Shown: positions 8,786-18,587, counted from the first letter of the stretch. The stretch is 64,000 nt of DNA from Undibacterium umbellatum (GCF_014284125.1 NZ_JACOFX010000002.1:496001-560000), one strand, 5' to 3'. Notes: generated by a model not told the origin, from the letters alone. Made by a program: numbers and translations.

Positions 8786-9637
8786 ATGCACAGGACTGAC
8801 ATTACCCCCAAAGCGCAAACGCATATCTGCCCAGCCAGTGGTCAGGCGGCTGAGCATGTGTTGATGTATCTCGTGCGCGATACCCGTGGATGTCATCTGG
8901 ATGGGCTGGACCAACTGAATCGTTACCCTGCTACGCCATTCTGTTGCATCACCTGGATGCTGGAAGGTGAGGTGAGTCTGCTGCAACAGGGAAAAACCAA
9001 GCGTGAGCAGCGCTTGCCGCAGATCTTTGTGGCTGGTTGCCAGAGCCAGTATGGGGTGTCCATGAACCTCGGTGACCGACATAGTTTCATGGCGGTGTTT
9101 TACTCGGATGCCTTTCATGCCTTGTTTGAGCTGGACCTGACGACAGTGCAGGACAGATTTGTCGATGCAATGGGTGTACTGAATCCCTCAGGACTTGGAT
9201 TGTTGCAAGCTGTTGCCCAGGCTGACTCGCATGCAGACAGATGCTTGCTGATTGAAAGCTATGTTGCACAAAACAGCAGCGACCTGTTTAACAGTCCCTG
9301 GTCACGTTTGCGCAAGATGGGCCAGAACCTGAGCCTGCGGCTGAGTTGCAGTTTGCTTGGTGTAGGTGCCCGTCAGGTACAAAGGCGGGTCAGGAAGGAA
9401 GCTGGCCTGCCTTTGCTGGGCTTATCAAGATTATGGCGCGCCAAGCGCAGTCATAGCCAGGTGCTGCTTGATCTGGAGCAGGGACACATACCGAATTGGA
9501 CTGAGCACGCCAGCGCAATGGGTTATGCAGATCAATCTCATCTGATCCGCGACTGCAAGGAAGTATCCGGGCGCAGTCCTCAGCAATTGCTCAACGATGC
9601 AAAAAAAAATGAAAGCGACTGGATTTACCGTCTGTAA
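8786..9637 (+). CDS. AraC-family transcriptional regulator
   Basis: 283 aa. The N-terminal two thirds form an unclassified sensing domain. The C-terminal about 100 residues form the double helix-turn-helix of AraC proteins: first helix pair around VGARQVQRRVRKEAGLPL, second around NWTEHASAMGYADQSHLIRDCKEVSGRSPQQLL, ending in the usual RSPxxL motif. The ligand is unknown. The next gene, an acyltransferase-3 membrane protein 47 bp downstream on the same strand, may be cotranscribed or controlled. The start follows a long non-coding region; no strong Shine-Dalgarno is visible, so the start is moderately certain. Confidence 0.87.
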   Translation: MHRTDITPKAQTHICPASGQAAEHVLMYLVRDTRGCHLDGLDQLNRYPATPFCCITWMLEGEVSLLQQGKTKREQRLPQIFVAGCQSQYGVSMNLGDRHSFMAVFYSDAFHALFELDLTTVQDRFVDAMGVLNPSGLGLLQAVAQADSHADRCLLIESYVAQNSSDLFNSPWSRLRKMGQNLSLRLSCSLLGVGARQVQRRVRKEAGLPLLGLSRLWRAKRSHSQVLLDLEQGHIPNWTEHASAMGYADQSHLIRDCKEVSGRSPQQLLNDAKKNESDWIYRL

Positions 9638-9684
9638 GCAAGATACCAGCAAGATCTGTCCCACGCTAACTTTGAGCATGCACG

Positions 9685-10848
9685 ATGAATACTGATCAAC
9701 GCCTTCATTCTCTTGATAATCTCAGGGCCATCATGATGTGGCTGGGTATAGTTGTGCATGTTTCGGTCAACTACATGGTCAATCCTGCACCTACCCCCTG
9801 GCGCGATAGCCAGACCAGTATGCTGGCGGATTTACTGATTGTCTTCATCCATGCTTTTCGCATGCCAGTGTTTTTCATCCTGGCTGGATTTTTTGTTGCC
9901 CTGCTGGCCAACAGACGGGGAGTAAATGCCATGCTGCGTCAGCGCTTGCGCAAACTGGTCTGGCCTTTCATGGTGTTCTGGCCTTTGCTGCTGGTTTGCA
10001 TGAGTCTGCTGGTGGCAGTGTATGCACATCTGAATGCTTTTGGGACGATAGGCCTGGAATTTGAGCGGATTCCAAAAGTACCGGGCAGGCCACAGATATC
10101 GTTGCTGCACCTGTGGTTCATCTATTACCTGTTTATGTATTGCCTCGTGTATGCGCTGTTGTTACGCTGGTCCGCATTTATTCCATCGATACTACAGGAT
10201 GGTTTTGCCAGCACTTGGAGAATACTGTGCAATAGCTGGTGGGGGATATTCTTGTTGACCCTTCCTTTGGCTGTGGCCGGGAGTTTTTACCGCAATGGCA
10301 TGGTGACACCCCTTGGTTCTTTTATGCCGTATCTGGCAGAATTCATCCATAGCGGCATGTTTTTTACCTGCGGAATTTTTCTATATCGCTTTCAGACAGA
10401 TTTGTTGTCCCGTTTTGAATGCAAGTGCTGGTTATACCTTTGCGCTGGCTTGCCCGTCTTCATCGTGTTCCTGGCGCTGGTCAAAAGTGGGGGTAGTGCA
10501 GAGCCAGCCAGCTATGGCATGCAGGCAGTCATGGCGTATTTGTACAATAGTGTGAGCTGGCTATGGAGTTTTGCCCTCATAGGCTTGTTCCTGCGTTACC
10601 TGCCGGGCCAAAACTTTTTGCTGTCTTATCTTGCAGACAGCTCTTACTGGGTTTATCTGGTGCACATGCTTGGGACGATGGGATTTGGTATCTTGCTATA
10701 TCACAGCCCTTTTGGCGCTGCAGGAAGAATGATGTGCAATATCCTGTTGACTAGCATGTTTTGCGTGCTGAGCTACCATTTGCTGGTGCGCCGCGGACTA
10801 ATAGAGCGTTTCCTGAATGGTGGTGTGAGAAAAAAGCCAGCTGACTAA
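9685..10848 (+). CDS. acyltransferase-3 family membrane protein (OpgC-like)
   Basis: 387 aa integral membrane protein with about ten transmembrane helices. The N-terminus RLHSLDNLRAIMMWLGIVVH is the hallmark of the acyltransferase-3 family: a catalytic-type His follows the D-x-LRA motif in helix 1. RMPVFFILAGFF in helix 2 and LWFIYYL near residue 135 are also typical, and the length fits. Family members move acyl groups (acetyl, succinyl) onto extracytoplasmic glycans or lipids; OpgC succinylates periplasmic glucans. The acceptor here is unknown. It follows the AraC gene closely. Confidence 0.88.
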   Translation: MNTDQRLHSLDNLRAIMMWLGIVVHVSVNYMVNPAPTPWRDSQTSMLADLLIVFIHAFRMPVFFILAGFFVALLANRRGVNAMLRQRLRKLVWPFMVFWPLLLVCMSLLVAVYAHLNAFGTIGLEFERIPKVPGRPQISLLHLWFIYYLFMYCLVYALLLRWSAFIPSILQDGFASTWRILCNSWWGIFLLTLPLAVAGSFYRNGMVTPLGSFMPYLAEFIHSGMFFTCGIFLYRFQTDLLSRFECKCWLYLCAGLPVFIVFLALVKSGGSAEPASYGMQAVMAYLYNSVSWLWSFALIGLFLRYLPGQNFLLSYLADSSYWVYLVHMLGTMGFGILLYHSPFGAAGRMMCNILLTSMFCVLSYHLLVRRGLIERFLNGGVRKKPAD

Positions 10849-11008
10849 GGCTCGGTCAGGCAACAGATTTCTTACTAAATCGTGGGTGCACTTTGCCTTA
10901 TGCGCAGAGCTCATTGCTGGAATGAATTTCTGTATTTGCAAATAGCTCGGTCTTTGGTGCATGATGGCAGGCATTAATCATCATGTCAGAAGCACAGGGA
11001 ATCTGGAT

Positions 11009-12394
11009 ATGCAAACTTCAAATAACAAGGTGGCTGTATCAGCATTGCCCAGCGGGCATGGCGCACGCTGGTGGAAGTCTTTCGGGCCGCAGATAGTCAT
11101 AGGTCTATTGGCCGGGGTAGTGGTGGGGCTGATAGCGCGTAACATGGGCACGCAAGGTAGCGAGGCCAACTGGTTGCAGGTTGCACTTGGTGCAATCGGC
11201 AATGCCTATGTGGGCTTGTTGAAACTCATGATACCGCCCCTGATATTGACAGCGGTGGTCAGCAGCATTGCCAACCTGCGTCGTTTGCAAAATGCAGCAC
11301 AACTGGCGACACAGACCTTGATCTGGTTTGCGATTACGGCCTTTATCGCCGTTGCCATAGGCCTGACAATAGGTCTACTGGCCAATCCAAGTGCAGGTGC
11401 GGTCGTCGATGCAGCCAAGGCGAATGCACCATCGAGGACAGGTTCCTGGTGGGCTTTCCTGAATCAACTGTTGCCAGGTAATATCCTGGGCATGACAGCC
11501 AGCAGCTCAGTCAAGCTGGTGGGAGAGAAAGCTGTCGCCTCTACTCAGTTGGGTTTCAATGTTCTGCAATTGTTGGTTATTTCGATCGCTGTAGGTATTG
11601 CAGCACTCAAGGTTGGTGAGCGCGCGGAACCACTGCTGCGCTTTACCGATGCGGTCGGTGCAGTGGTACAAAAAATATTGTGGTGGATCATACGCCTGGC
11701 ACCAATAGGTACACTGGCCCTGCTGGGTGATGCTGTTGCCAGTTATGGCTGGGATGCATTGGGTTCGCTCGCCAGTTTCAGTGCCTCAGTTTATGTGGGT
11801 TTGCTGCTGGTCTTGTTCGTGGTCTATCCCTTGCTGATCAAGTTGCACGGCCTGTCAGTGCGCCAGTATTTCACTGGTGTCTGGCCTGCTGTGCAACTGG
11901 GTTTCGTTTCGCGTTCGTCGATGGGTACGATGCCTTTGACAGAGCGTGTTACCGAGCGTTATCTGGGTGTGCCACGTGAATATGCTGCCTTTGCTGTGCC
12001 GCTGGGTGCGACTACCAAGATGGATGGCTGTGCTTCCATTTACCCGGCAATCGCCGCAATTTTTATTGCGCAGTTTTATGGATTGCATCTGGATGTAACC
12101 CAACTTGGTTTGATAGCCCTGGTTTCTGTGCTTGGCTCTACTGCAACCGCGGGTACTACCGGTGCTACGGTCATGCTGACGCTGACCTTGTCTACTGTGG
12201 GGTTGCCGCTGGAAGGCGTGGGTCTGTTGCTCGCTGTTGAACCCATCATCGACATGGGGCGTACTGCAGTCAATGTCGCAGGACAGGCACTGGTGCCCAC
12301 CATCGTTGCCAAGCGGCTGGGCTTGCTGAATATGGAGCTGTACAACGCAAAACGTACAGCTAAGGCGCTGGAGGCAGAAGTGGTCGCAGATTGA
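11009..12394 (+). CDS. dicarboxylate/amino acid:cation symporter (DAACS family)
   Basis: 461 aa from the ATG at 11009, preceded by AGGGA with 8-base spacing; an upstream in-frame ATG at 10961 lacks a comparable site. About eight helices plus two re-entrant loops are expected. Hallmarks are the serine-rich hairpin-1 segment SRSSMGTMPLTERV (SSSxTLP in GltP/DctA) and AVPLGATTKMDGCA, matching PLGATxNMDG but with Lys for the usual Asn, followed by STATAGTTGATVMLTLT and EPIIDMGRTAVNVAGQ. It imports glutamate, aspartate or C4-dicarboxylates with Na+ or H+. The exact substrate cannot be set; the NMDG to KMDG change may alter cation binding. Confidence 0.9.
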   Translation: MQTSNNKVAVSALPSGHGARWWKSFGPQIVIGLLAGVVVGLIARNMGTQGSEANWLQVALGAIGNAYVGLLKLMIPPLILTAVVSSIANLRRLQNAAQLATQTLIWFAITAFIAVAIGLTIGLLANPSAGAVVDAAKANAPSRTGSWWAFLNQLLPGNILGMTASSSVKLVGEKAVASTQLGFNVLQLLVISIAVGIAALKVGERAEPLLRFTDAVGAVVQKILWWIIRLAPIGTLALLGDAVASYGWDALGSLASFSASVYVGLLLVLFVVYPLLIKLHGLSVRQYFTGVWPAVQLGFVSRSSMGTMPLTERVTERYLGVPREYAAFAVPLGATTKMDGCASIYPAIAAIFIAQFYGLHLDVTQLGLIALVSVLGSTATAGTTGATVMLTLTLSTVGLPLEGVGLLLAVEPIIDMGRTAVNVAGQALVPTIVAKRLGLLNMELYNAKRTAKALEAEVVAD

Positions 12395-12675
12395 TGTTGT
12401 CGCATCAGGTGACACGGGACTGATGTTATTGGAGTCGAGATTAAAGCGAAATAACGTGCAGTTGCTGCTTATGATGGATTTGATATGTCAGAGCCATAAG
12501 ATTGTTGACAGAAAATAACAAGCTGCATCTGCGCCGCAACAGTCCCCTAATTCTCGCTTGTAAGTCGTTGATTATTGTTGAATACTAAGATGGTGCTGCT
12601 TGTGTATTTCCAGTGACTTGCATTTGCTTTCACTGTTTATTTTCTGAATGAAGTGTCAATCCTGACGAGAAAGCT

Positions 12676-13371
12676 GTGTTTGTGCGCGCATGTCTTTTAC
12701 TGCTTTTATTTTTCAGTTGCGCCAATGTGAATGCTCGTGATCAGGTCTTGCAACGGGAAGTGTTGCGTTTTACGTCCTCCCTCAGTGAGTCAAGTGAAGC
12801 TTTTGCCGACAGCAAGAATTTGCTCGACAAACTATGTCAAAGAAATGGCTTGATATGCAAGCTGACAGCTTACCCACCCGGACGTTCATTGAGGATGTTG
12901 CAGGACAATGAAAGTGCGGGTGAAATGCCGCGTTTTGAAGAATTTCAGCAAATGGCTCCGGCGGCGATACGTGTGCCCACGCCCCTGGGGCAGCTGAGTT
13001 TTAGTGTGCTGACCCATGACAAGAACCTCATCGTCAAATCCCTGAATGACTTGATCAAGCATAAAGTATTTTATGTACGTGGCAATGCCGCTATCGCTGC
13101 ACACAAGGAAATGGAGCACCTGATACCGGTGGCTTCGGAACATGATTGTGCTTATATGGTCTTGAGAAAACATGGTGATGCCTGCATCATGACCAAATCC
13201 CTGGCGCTGAAGATCATGGAAAATAGCCAGCAAGCAGCGGATAGCTATCTTTTGCAAGACTTGTTTTTTAAGCCCGTCTACCTCTATCTGTCACCGAGGC
13301 ACAAGTTTTTGCTCGAACTTTTCGATCAAAGCCTCAAGCAACTGCGGCCAGAAGAGAAAATCGCGCAGTAG
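12676..13371 (+). CDS. exported periplasmic binding-protein-like (SBP_bac_3-type) protein
   Basis: 231 aa, GTG start with GAGAAAG upstream. A clear signal peptide (VRACLLLLLFFSCANVNA) is followed by a small two-lobe-like mature domain with pattern LCQRNGLICKLTAYPPGRSLRMLQ, reminiscent of the type-3 solute-binding/bacterial sensory fold often found in orphan betaproteobacterial proteins. No ABC permease or ATPase lies nearby, so it may be an orphan sensor or lost its partners. The 281 bp upstream hold no other gene; nothing identifiable was seen in them. Confidence 0.65.
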   Translation: MFVRACLLLLLFFSCANVNARDQVLQREVLRFTSSLSESSEAFADSKNLLDKLCQRNGLICKLTAYPPGRSLRMLQDNESAGEMPRFEEFQQMAPAAIRVPTPLGQLSFSVLTHDKNLIVKSLNDLIKHKVFYVRGNAAIAAHKEMEHLIPVASEHDCAYMVLRKHGDACIMTKSLALKIMENSQQAADSYLLQDLFFKPVYLYLSPRHKFLLELFDQSLKQLRPEEKIAQ

Positions 13372-13567
13372 AGCAAATTTCATAATAAAAGTGTTTATCT
13401 AAGCATACGCTTGCGCTATATTTGTTTGCGTGTTTGCCAATTCGTGGAGTGCGGTATTGGCATGTATTTTCAGTTGCTGGTAGCCGTCTGCAAATGGAGC
13501 TGGCATTCAAACCATCTTTGCTGTCGTTTACTTATGCTGGCAGAGTATAAAATCAAGGAGACCTGTG

Positions 13568-14047
13568 ATGTCTGAAGTGGCAGCAGAAACAAGCAAACTC
13601 GATTTGGAGCTTGAACGTATCGTCGATATCCCACCCTCGCTGGTGTGGGCTGCATGGACGACGCCAGCGCATTTGCTGGAATGGTTCACGCCCGCCCCCT
13701 GGAAAACCGTTGATTGTGAAATTGACTTGCGTCCTGGAGGTATCTTTCGTACGGTCATGCGTTCACCAGAAGGTGTTGATCACGATAACGCAGGCTGTTA
13801 TCTCGAAGTTATACCAGGCAAGAAACTGGTGTTTACCGATGCACTGGGACCAGGTTTCCGTCCTACAGGCAACTCCTTCATGACCGCCACCGTCACATTT
13901 GAAGCACATGAAGCGGGCACCAGATACAAGGCAGTGGTCATGCATAAAAATGCAGAAGACATGCAAAAACATATGGATATGGGATTCCACCAGGGGTGGG
14001 GTGCCGCTCTGGATCAGTTGGTAGCACATATGAAGAAACTCAATTGA
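13568..14047 (+). CDS. SRPBCC/AHSA1-domain protein
   Basis: 159 aa from ATG 13568, seven bases after AAGGAG (13555-13560). Single START-like SRPBCC domain of the Aha1 type: [26 protein letters not shown] at the start, [12 protein letters not shown] in the middle and [19 protein letters not shown] at the end are all family hallmarks. These proteins bind hydrophobic ligands in a helix-grip cavity; the ligand is unknown and members are often annotated activator of HSP90 ATPase homologue without evidence. The racemase-like gene follows after 12 bp, so the two are probably cotranscribed. Confidence 0.88.
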   Translation: MSEVAAETSKLDLELERIVDIPPSLVWAAWTTPAHLLEWFTPAPWKTVDCEIDLRPGGIFRTVMRSPEGVDHDNAGCYLEVIPGKKLVFTDALGPGFRPTGNSFMTATVTFEAHEAGTRYKAVVMHKNAEDMQKHMDMGFHQGWGAALDQLVAHMKKLN

Positions 14048-14059
14048 ATAGAAGGCTTT

Positions 14060-14746
14060 ATGCAGCACGAACTCGCTTTTTTGCATACATCAGCAGTCCA
14101 CATAGCCACTTTTGAGACCTTGATGCAAGAACTGGCTCCTGGCGTCAAGGTACATCACCATGTTGACGCATCCCTGCTCAGCGCAGCACAACAGCTGGGC
14201 GTAGCGGATGCGACAGTGATCAATAGCGTACACGCTGCCATGCAAGATGCTGCGGCAAGTGGTGCGCGCCTGGTGGTCTGCACCTGCTCCAGTATAGGGG
14301 GTGTGGCTGAACGCATGAGTGGAAAGGCAAGCTTGCAAACTGCCAGAATTGATCGTGCGATGGCTGATCGTGCTGTGGCCCTGGGGCCGCGTATCTTGCT
14401 GGCGGCTGCGCTGGAAAGCACGCTGATCCCGACGACAGAACTATTGCAGGAATCCGCCACTGCATTGAGTACACCAGTTTCAATCAGCAATTTACTGATT
14501 GATGGTGCTTGGGAATTTTTCCTGCAAGGAGACAGTGGTGCCTACCGGCTTGCGATAGCCAATGCGATCAGGCAAGCTTTGCAAAATGATGCTGCCATTG
14601 ACGTCGTCGTGCTGGCGCAGGCATCCATGGCAACAGCAGTGCCGGAACTGAGGGATCTGGACAAGGAAGTGTTGTCCAGCCCCAGACCAGGCGTAGTGCA
14701 TGCGCTTGATCATTTGCGAAAATTAGCGGCAGCGCCTGCGGCCTGA
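14060..14746 (+). CDS. Asp/Glu racemase-superfamily-like protein
   Basis: 228 aa, start ATG after GAAGG. The first half carries the pattern of Asp/Glu/hydantoin racemase-type proteins: a cysteine-containing VVCTCSSIGGVAE near residue 75 (first catalytic Cys loop, normally CNTAS) and hydrophobic strands ARIDRAMADRAV, GPRILLAAALEST. A second conserved Cys loop, expected around residue 180, is not seen: the region reads VVVLAQASMA, with Ala or Ser where Cys would be. It may therefore be a non-racemase member of the fold. It lies 12 bp after the SRPBCC gene. Confidence 0.7.
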   Translation: MQHELAFLHTSAVHIATFETLMQELAPGVKVHHHVDASLLSAAQQLGVADATVINSVHAAMQDAAASGARLVVCTCSSIGGVAERMSGKASLQTARIDRAMADRAVALGPRILLAAALESTLIPTTELLQESATALSTPVSISNLLIDGAWEFFLQGDSGAYRLAIANAIRQALQNDAAIDVVVLAQASMATAVPELRDLDKEVLSSPRPGVVHALDHLRKLAAAPAA

Positions 14747-14781
14747 GCCTGAGTCCGGGCTTGAGTTTGTGTTTAATGCCT

Positions 14782-15555
14782 TCAGGCCTGCTGAAAAATG
14801 GCAAACACTGCGCCTTGTGGGTCAGCCATGACGGCGAAGCGGCCAGTATTGGGAATGTCGGTCGGTGGCACATAAGTGGCTGCTCCGAGGGACTGGGCTT
14901 TGGCCGCGCTTGCATTGCAATCTACAACACTGAAATATGCCAGCCAGTGTGAGGGAGCCATGGCACCATCAGGCAAGGCCATCATGCCACCGATGGCAGT
15001 GCCGTTTAGCTGCCATTCAGTATATGTCATGCCACCATCGCTACCTGTGTTGGCTTTCCAGCCAAACAAGGCAGTGTAATAGGCTTCAGCCTTGATCGTA
15101 TCGCTGCTATTGAGTTGGCCCCAGCAAAAGGAACCCGGCTCATTTTGTACGCCTATACCGGTATTTTTCCCTGGTTGCCAGATGTTATGGAAAGCACCGG
15201 TAGGATCTTTTAATACCGCCATGCGCCCGAGGTCATAGACATCAAATGCCGGGAGGACAATTTCACCCCCCAGTTCTGCACAGCGTTTTGCTGTTGCTTC
15301 AGCATCATTGCTGCACACATAAATCGCCCAATGTGGTGGTATGCCCGCCTGCCGTTCTGCATGCAGGGTGTATGCCGCTGCAGCATCATTTCCATGGAGC
15401 TGGAATATGGTGTAGAAACTCCCAGGCCCCACTTCATTGTCATTGGCAGTCCAGTCAAACAGCTCAGCATAAAATGCTTTGGCTGCTGGTTGATCATTGG
15501 TGGCAAGTTCTACCCAGCAAAATGCGCCAGGTTCGTGCGAGCTAACGATACTCAT
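14782..15555 (-). CDS. VOC (glyoxalase/bleomycin resistance) protein with two domains
   Basis: 257 aa made of two tandem VOC repeats of about 120 residues. Repeat one starts PGAFCWVELATNDQPAAKAFYAE and repeat two PGSFCWGQLNSSDTIKAEAYY; each ends in a beta-strand with DPQGA or DPTGA (GRMAVLKDPTGAFHNIWQ; GRFAVMADPQGAVFAIFQ). Paired VOC modules usually bind a metal or small hydrophobic ligand; this group is commonly called 27 kDa antigen Cfp30B-like or hydroxylase in Actinobacteria. The substrate is unknown. Its promoter probably lies in the 241-bp gap shared with the divergent lipoprotein gene. Confidence 0.9.
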   Translation of the reverse strand: MSIVSSHEPGAFCWVELATNDQPAAKAFYAELFDWTANDNEVGPGSFYTIFQLHGNDAAAAYTLHAERQAGIPPHWAIYVCSNDAEATAKRCAELGGEIVLPAFDVYDLGRMAVLKDPTGAFHNIWQPGKNTGIGVQNEPGSFCWGQLNSSDTIKAEAYYTALFGWKANTGSDGGMTYTEWQLNGTAIGGMMALPDGAMAPSHWLAYFSVVDCNASAAKAQSLGAATYVPPTDIPNTGRFAVMADPQGAVFAIFQQA

Positions 15556-15796
15556 GCTGATATCTCCTTCAATTTTATCCAGGTTTGAAAGTGGTGTGAC
15601 AAATGCAGGTACGAGTGCAGAAACAAGGGCTTAGCAACAGAATTATAAGTCGCAGGGGATGAAATGAAATGAACACCTGTAATGTTAAATGCACTCCATG
15701 CGCCTGATAAAACTTAATGATATGCTACGGGCGATTGTTTTATTGCTTGTCGGTAATTTTTACTGACATCAAAAGAAAATCTTTCTGACACAGCTC

Positions 15797-16438
15797 ATGC
15801 CATATAAAAAAGCACTGTTTTACCTTCTTGCCCTGATGATGCTCACAGCTTGTCAGCAAGACGATCAATCTATAGCCAGTGCGCGTGAGCAGGAAAAGGC
15901 GATTCCTGTATGGAATAAGGCAAATCTGAGTGACTTTGACAATTACAGCATGCTTAGCATGCAGGATGACTGGAAGATTGTCACTTGGTCCAGCAGAGCG
16001 TCAAGCCAGTCTGGAAATGCAAACAGAGCTGGAACTTCAAGCATAGTCAGCATACTGAAAAAAGAAAAACAGAATTGGCGAGTGGTTTCTCAAGAACAGT
16101 TTGCGCATGGCTATAATCCACGCTTGCAACTGCCTACAGAATTTACGTTGGCAGAAAAACCTGTCGTTATCCTGAAAATCCAGCAGCGCGTTGCTTATGA
16201 AGAGCTACTGGTATATGGCATGGTACAAAGTGAATACAAACTTCTACAAACACTGATGGCTCGAGCATTTGAATGGACATACGACAAGGCAGGGAATAAG
16301 AAATCTCTGTTAGCCATACCGGCAAGCCATGGGGAACAAGCCGAATTTTATCAGTGGAATGGTCAGCGGTTCATGCTCATTCAAGCGGCTGATGCTGCTG
16401 AGCCAGCTAAAGAATCTGCTGACTATGTGATTGATTAA
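15797..16438 (+). CDS. predicted lipoprotein, unknown function
   Basis: 213 aa. N-terminus KKALFYLLALMMLTAC is a lipoprotein signal with lipobox LTAC and Cys19; Gln at +2 suggests outer-membrane sorting. The mature part has no family I recognise: a mix of beta-type segments (WKIVTWSSRA, VVILKIQQRVAYEELLVYG, LLQTLMARAFEW) and an acidic C-terminus. It lies 24 bp upstream of a polysaccharide deacetylase gene on the same strand and may be expressed with it. Confidence 0.7.
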   Translation: MPYKKALFYLLALMMLTACQQDDQSIASAREQEKAIPVWNKANLSDFDNYSMLSMQDDWKIVTWSSRASSQSGNANRAGTSSIVSILKKEKQNWRVVSQEQFAHGYNPRLQLPTEFTLAEKPVVILKIQQRVAYEELLVYGMVQSEYKLLQTLMARAFEWTYDKAGNKKSLLAIPASHGEQAEFYQWNGQRFMLIQAADAAEPAKESADYVID

Positions 16439-16462
16439 ACTTACTCAGAAAATGAAATTGAA

Positions 16463-17404
16463 TTGAAACTTTTCCTTAATTTAACTGGCGTGACTCGCTC
16501 TTTCATCTTGATGGCATGCATGGCGCTTGCTGCAAATGCAGGTGCACAAACAGTCGCCATCACCATAGACGATGGCCCTAATCTGGAGCAGACGCCAAGG
16601 CTGAGCCCAGAGCAGCGCAATCAAACTATGTTAAATGCCCTGGCTAAACATGGTGTATCTGCCGCCTTGTTTGTCACCGCAGACTATGCGGCAAAACAAC
16701 CCGCTGGTTATGTACTCGCCAAGGCTTGGGGTGATGCTGGTCATGCTGTCGGCAACCATACCATGAGCCACCCAAATTTGCACAGTGACAAAGTCAGCCT
16801 GGCGCAATACCAGCAAGAAATCCTGGATTGCGACCAGATCATCAGCACTTTGCCGGGTTATCAGAAATGGTATCGCTATACTTATCTGCGTGAAGGTAAT
16901 ACGCCAGAAAAACGCGATGGCATGCGCAATTTTTTGAAACAGCAAAACTATCGCAACGCCTATGTCAGCCTGGATACCAGCGACTGGCGTTTGAATGAAA
17001 AATTGATAGAGGTACTCAAGAAAAATCCAGAGGCAGATGTGACGCCCATCAAGCTGGCTTACCTGGCCCATGTACGCCAGCGTGCAGAAGCTTATCGAGC
17101 CTTGTCCTGGCAATTACAGGGTCGCGATATTCCGCAAGTCTTGCTCATGCATCACAATTTGATCAATGCCTTGTGGCTCGATGATGTGCTGGCCCAGTTC
17201 AAGGAGATGGGCTGGAAGTTCACGACGCCAGCGGCAGCTTTCAGCGATCCTGTTTATCAGTTGGTGCCTGAACGTACAGAGCCAGGTCAAAGTTTATTGC
17301 TGTCCATGGCCAGATCACTGGGGCTGGACAAATTTGCAGGATGGGAGCGTTTGGTTGATGATGGTGACTTTGAGATTGAGGCGCTGAAGAAGCAGGGACT
17401 GTGA
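16463..17404 (+). CDS. exported polysaccharide deacetylase (NodB/CE4)
   Basis: 313 aa in this frame. The start is uncertain: TTG 16463, GTG 16490 and ATG 16511 are all in frame; only an N-terminal start gives a full signal peptide (SFILMACMALAANAGA, cleavage after AGA). NodB motifs are present: ITIDDGPN (catalytic and metal Asp), GNHTMSHPNLH (metal His pair), DTSDW and LLMHHN. Motif 3, usually RxPxG, reads RYTYLREG and is atypical. CE4 enzymes remove acetyl groups from peptidoglycan, chitin-like or exopolysaccharide chains. The substrate is unknown. A ParB-like unknown follows 24 bp downstream. Confidence 0.87.
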   Translation: MKLFLNLTGVTRSFILMACMALAANAGAQTVAITIDDGPNLEQTPRLSPEQRNQTMLNALAKHGVSAALFVTADYAAKQPAGYVLAKAWGDAGHAVGNHTMSHPNLHSDKVSLAQYQQEILDCDQIISTLPGYQKWYRYTYLREGNTPEKRDGMRNFLKQQNYRNAYVSLDTSDWRLNEKLIEVLKKNPEADVTPIKLAYLAHVRQRAEAYRALSWQLQGRDIPQVLLMHHNLINALWLDDVLAQFKEMGWKFTTPAAAFSDPVYQLVPERTEPGQSLLLSMARSLGLDKFAGWERLVDDGDFEIEALKKQGL

Positions 17405-17428
17405 AATTACTGATAAAAGAACATCATT

Positions 17429-18436
17429 ATGGCGATCAACATCCATTATCAGGACGATACCGGCGACCATGAACGCGAATATGAGCAATGGAGAGGACTA
17501 TTGCTCACTGTTAGCAATGCACCAAAGCCCGCTATGCGTTTGCGTACAGCTGCTGGCAAACGTATGCGTCTGGATGCTGGTGATTTACCTCTGCTGTGGG
17601 CAGAAATCGAAGAAGGCTATAACGGTGTGACCATCTACCGCAATTTGCCGCAGCGACTGGATTGCCTGCCCGCCATTAGCTCAACTGAGGTTCAGCATAT
17701 TGCTGCGGCGTCCAGCGAGCAGCAAAAAAGATTATGGCTGAAACATTTTGCGCAGACACTGCGCAACGTAGACATCAGTTGTTTGTCTGACGGATTATGG
17801 GCGCTGGAGTACTGCGATGGCAGCCAGATCTATCACCCACACTGGCGTAGTAAGCGCCGCTTGCGTGACTGGCATCTCGGTGCTGGAGAGGAAGATTTTC
17901 AGCTATTGCAGGCACCTGCTGTCTATCTTGATTGGTGTATGTCTGGTAACGGGCAAGTCTTGAATCTGTTTGCGCCACAGCACAAGGATAGCGGGCGCGT
18001 CAAATGGTGGCGCAAGCTGGCTCGTGCTGGGCAATTGCCGCCATTACTGGTCTGGTATATACATAGCCTGAATGCGTATCTGATACTGGATGGACATGAC
18101 AGATTGCAAGCCAGCTTACTGGAAGGCGTGCGACCAGGCTTTGCCGTACTTACCTCTTTTTATGAAGTGGCAGTGCAGGGCGATGCCAGACGTGAACAAG
18201 CGATACTGCATCAAGTGAATCTGGTTGCGGAGCGCATTGCCCAGGGAGTGCATATTAACCCTGACAGTTTTTCTGGTATGCAAAAACTGTTGGCTCAGGC
18301 TTTTGACCATAGGCCCATGCGCCGCTTCATTACACGCAGCACGGCAAGTTTGCAGCCACAATTGTGGCAAGATGAAGTTTCGGCATTCATGCGCAATAAA
18401 GGACAGCCTGAAGCCTTTTATCTGGAAGGTTTGTGA
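17429..18436 (+). CDS. unknown protein with a ParB/Srx-like DGHDR motif
   Basis: 335 aa, no signal peptide or membrane segment. The N-terminal half (about 1-200) has no family I know, with many Trp and His residues. Around residues 195-225 it reads LPPLLVWYIHSLNAYLILDGHDRLQAS, matching the core of the ParB/sulfiredoxin fold, where a DGHHR-type loop binds nucleotide or phosphate. The C-terminal part is helical (AILHQVNLVAERIAQGV). ParB-like domains outside partition systems act as nucleases, CTPases or kinases. There is no ParA partner here. Upstream is the polysaccharide deacetylase, 24 bp away. Confidence 0.65.
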   Translation: MAINIHYQDDTGDHEREYEQWRGLLLTVSNAPKPAMRLRTAAGKRMRLDAGDLPLLWAEIEEGYNGVTIYRNLPQRLDCLPAISSTEVQHIAAASSEQQKRLWLKHFAQTLRNVDISCLSDGLWALEYCDGSQIYHPHWRSKRRLRDWHLGAGEEDFQLLQAPAVYLDWCMSGNGQVLNLFAPQHKDSGRVKWWRKLARAGQLPPLLVWYIHSLNAYLILDGHDRLQASLLEGVRPGFAVLTSFYEVAVQGDARREQAILHQVNLVAERIAQGVHINPDSFSGMQKLLAQAFDHRPMRRFITRSTASLQPQLWQDEVSAFMRNKGQPEAFYLEGL

Positions 18437-18587
18437 TCAGTAATACATGCCGGCTTGTTGTAAAAAGCGCCAACATGAAAAAATCTCGCTCATCTTCATG
18501 CGTAGGCGCTTTAGTATATGATGATCTATCGCGAGAAATGAGTCCAGGCATGTGCAAGCAATTTCCCGGCAGGGATATCGAGCAGAG

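Noticed and set aside
11855..12415. Open frame antisense to the DAACS symporter
   Set aside because: Composition rich in His, Arg and Gln and no start signal; the sense strand encodes clear transporter motifs.
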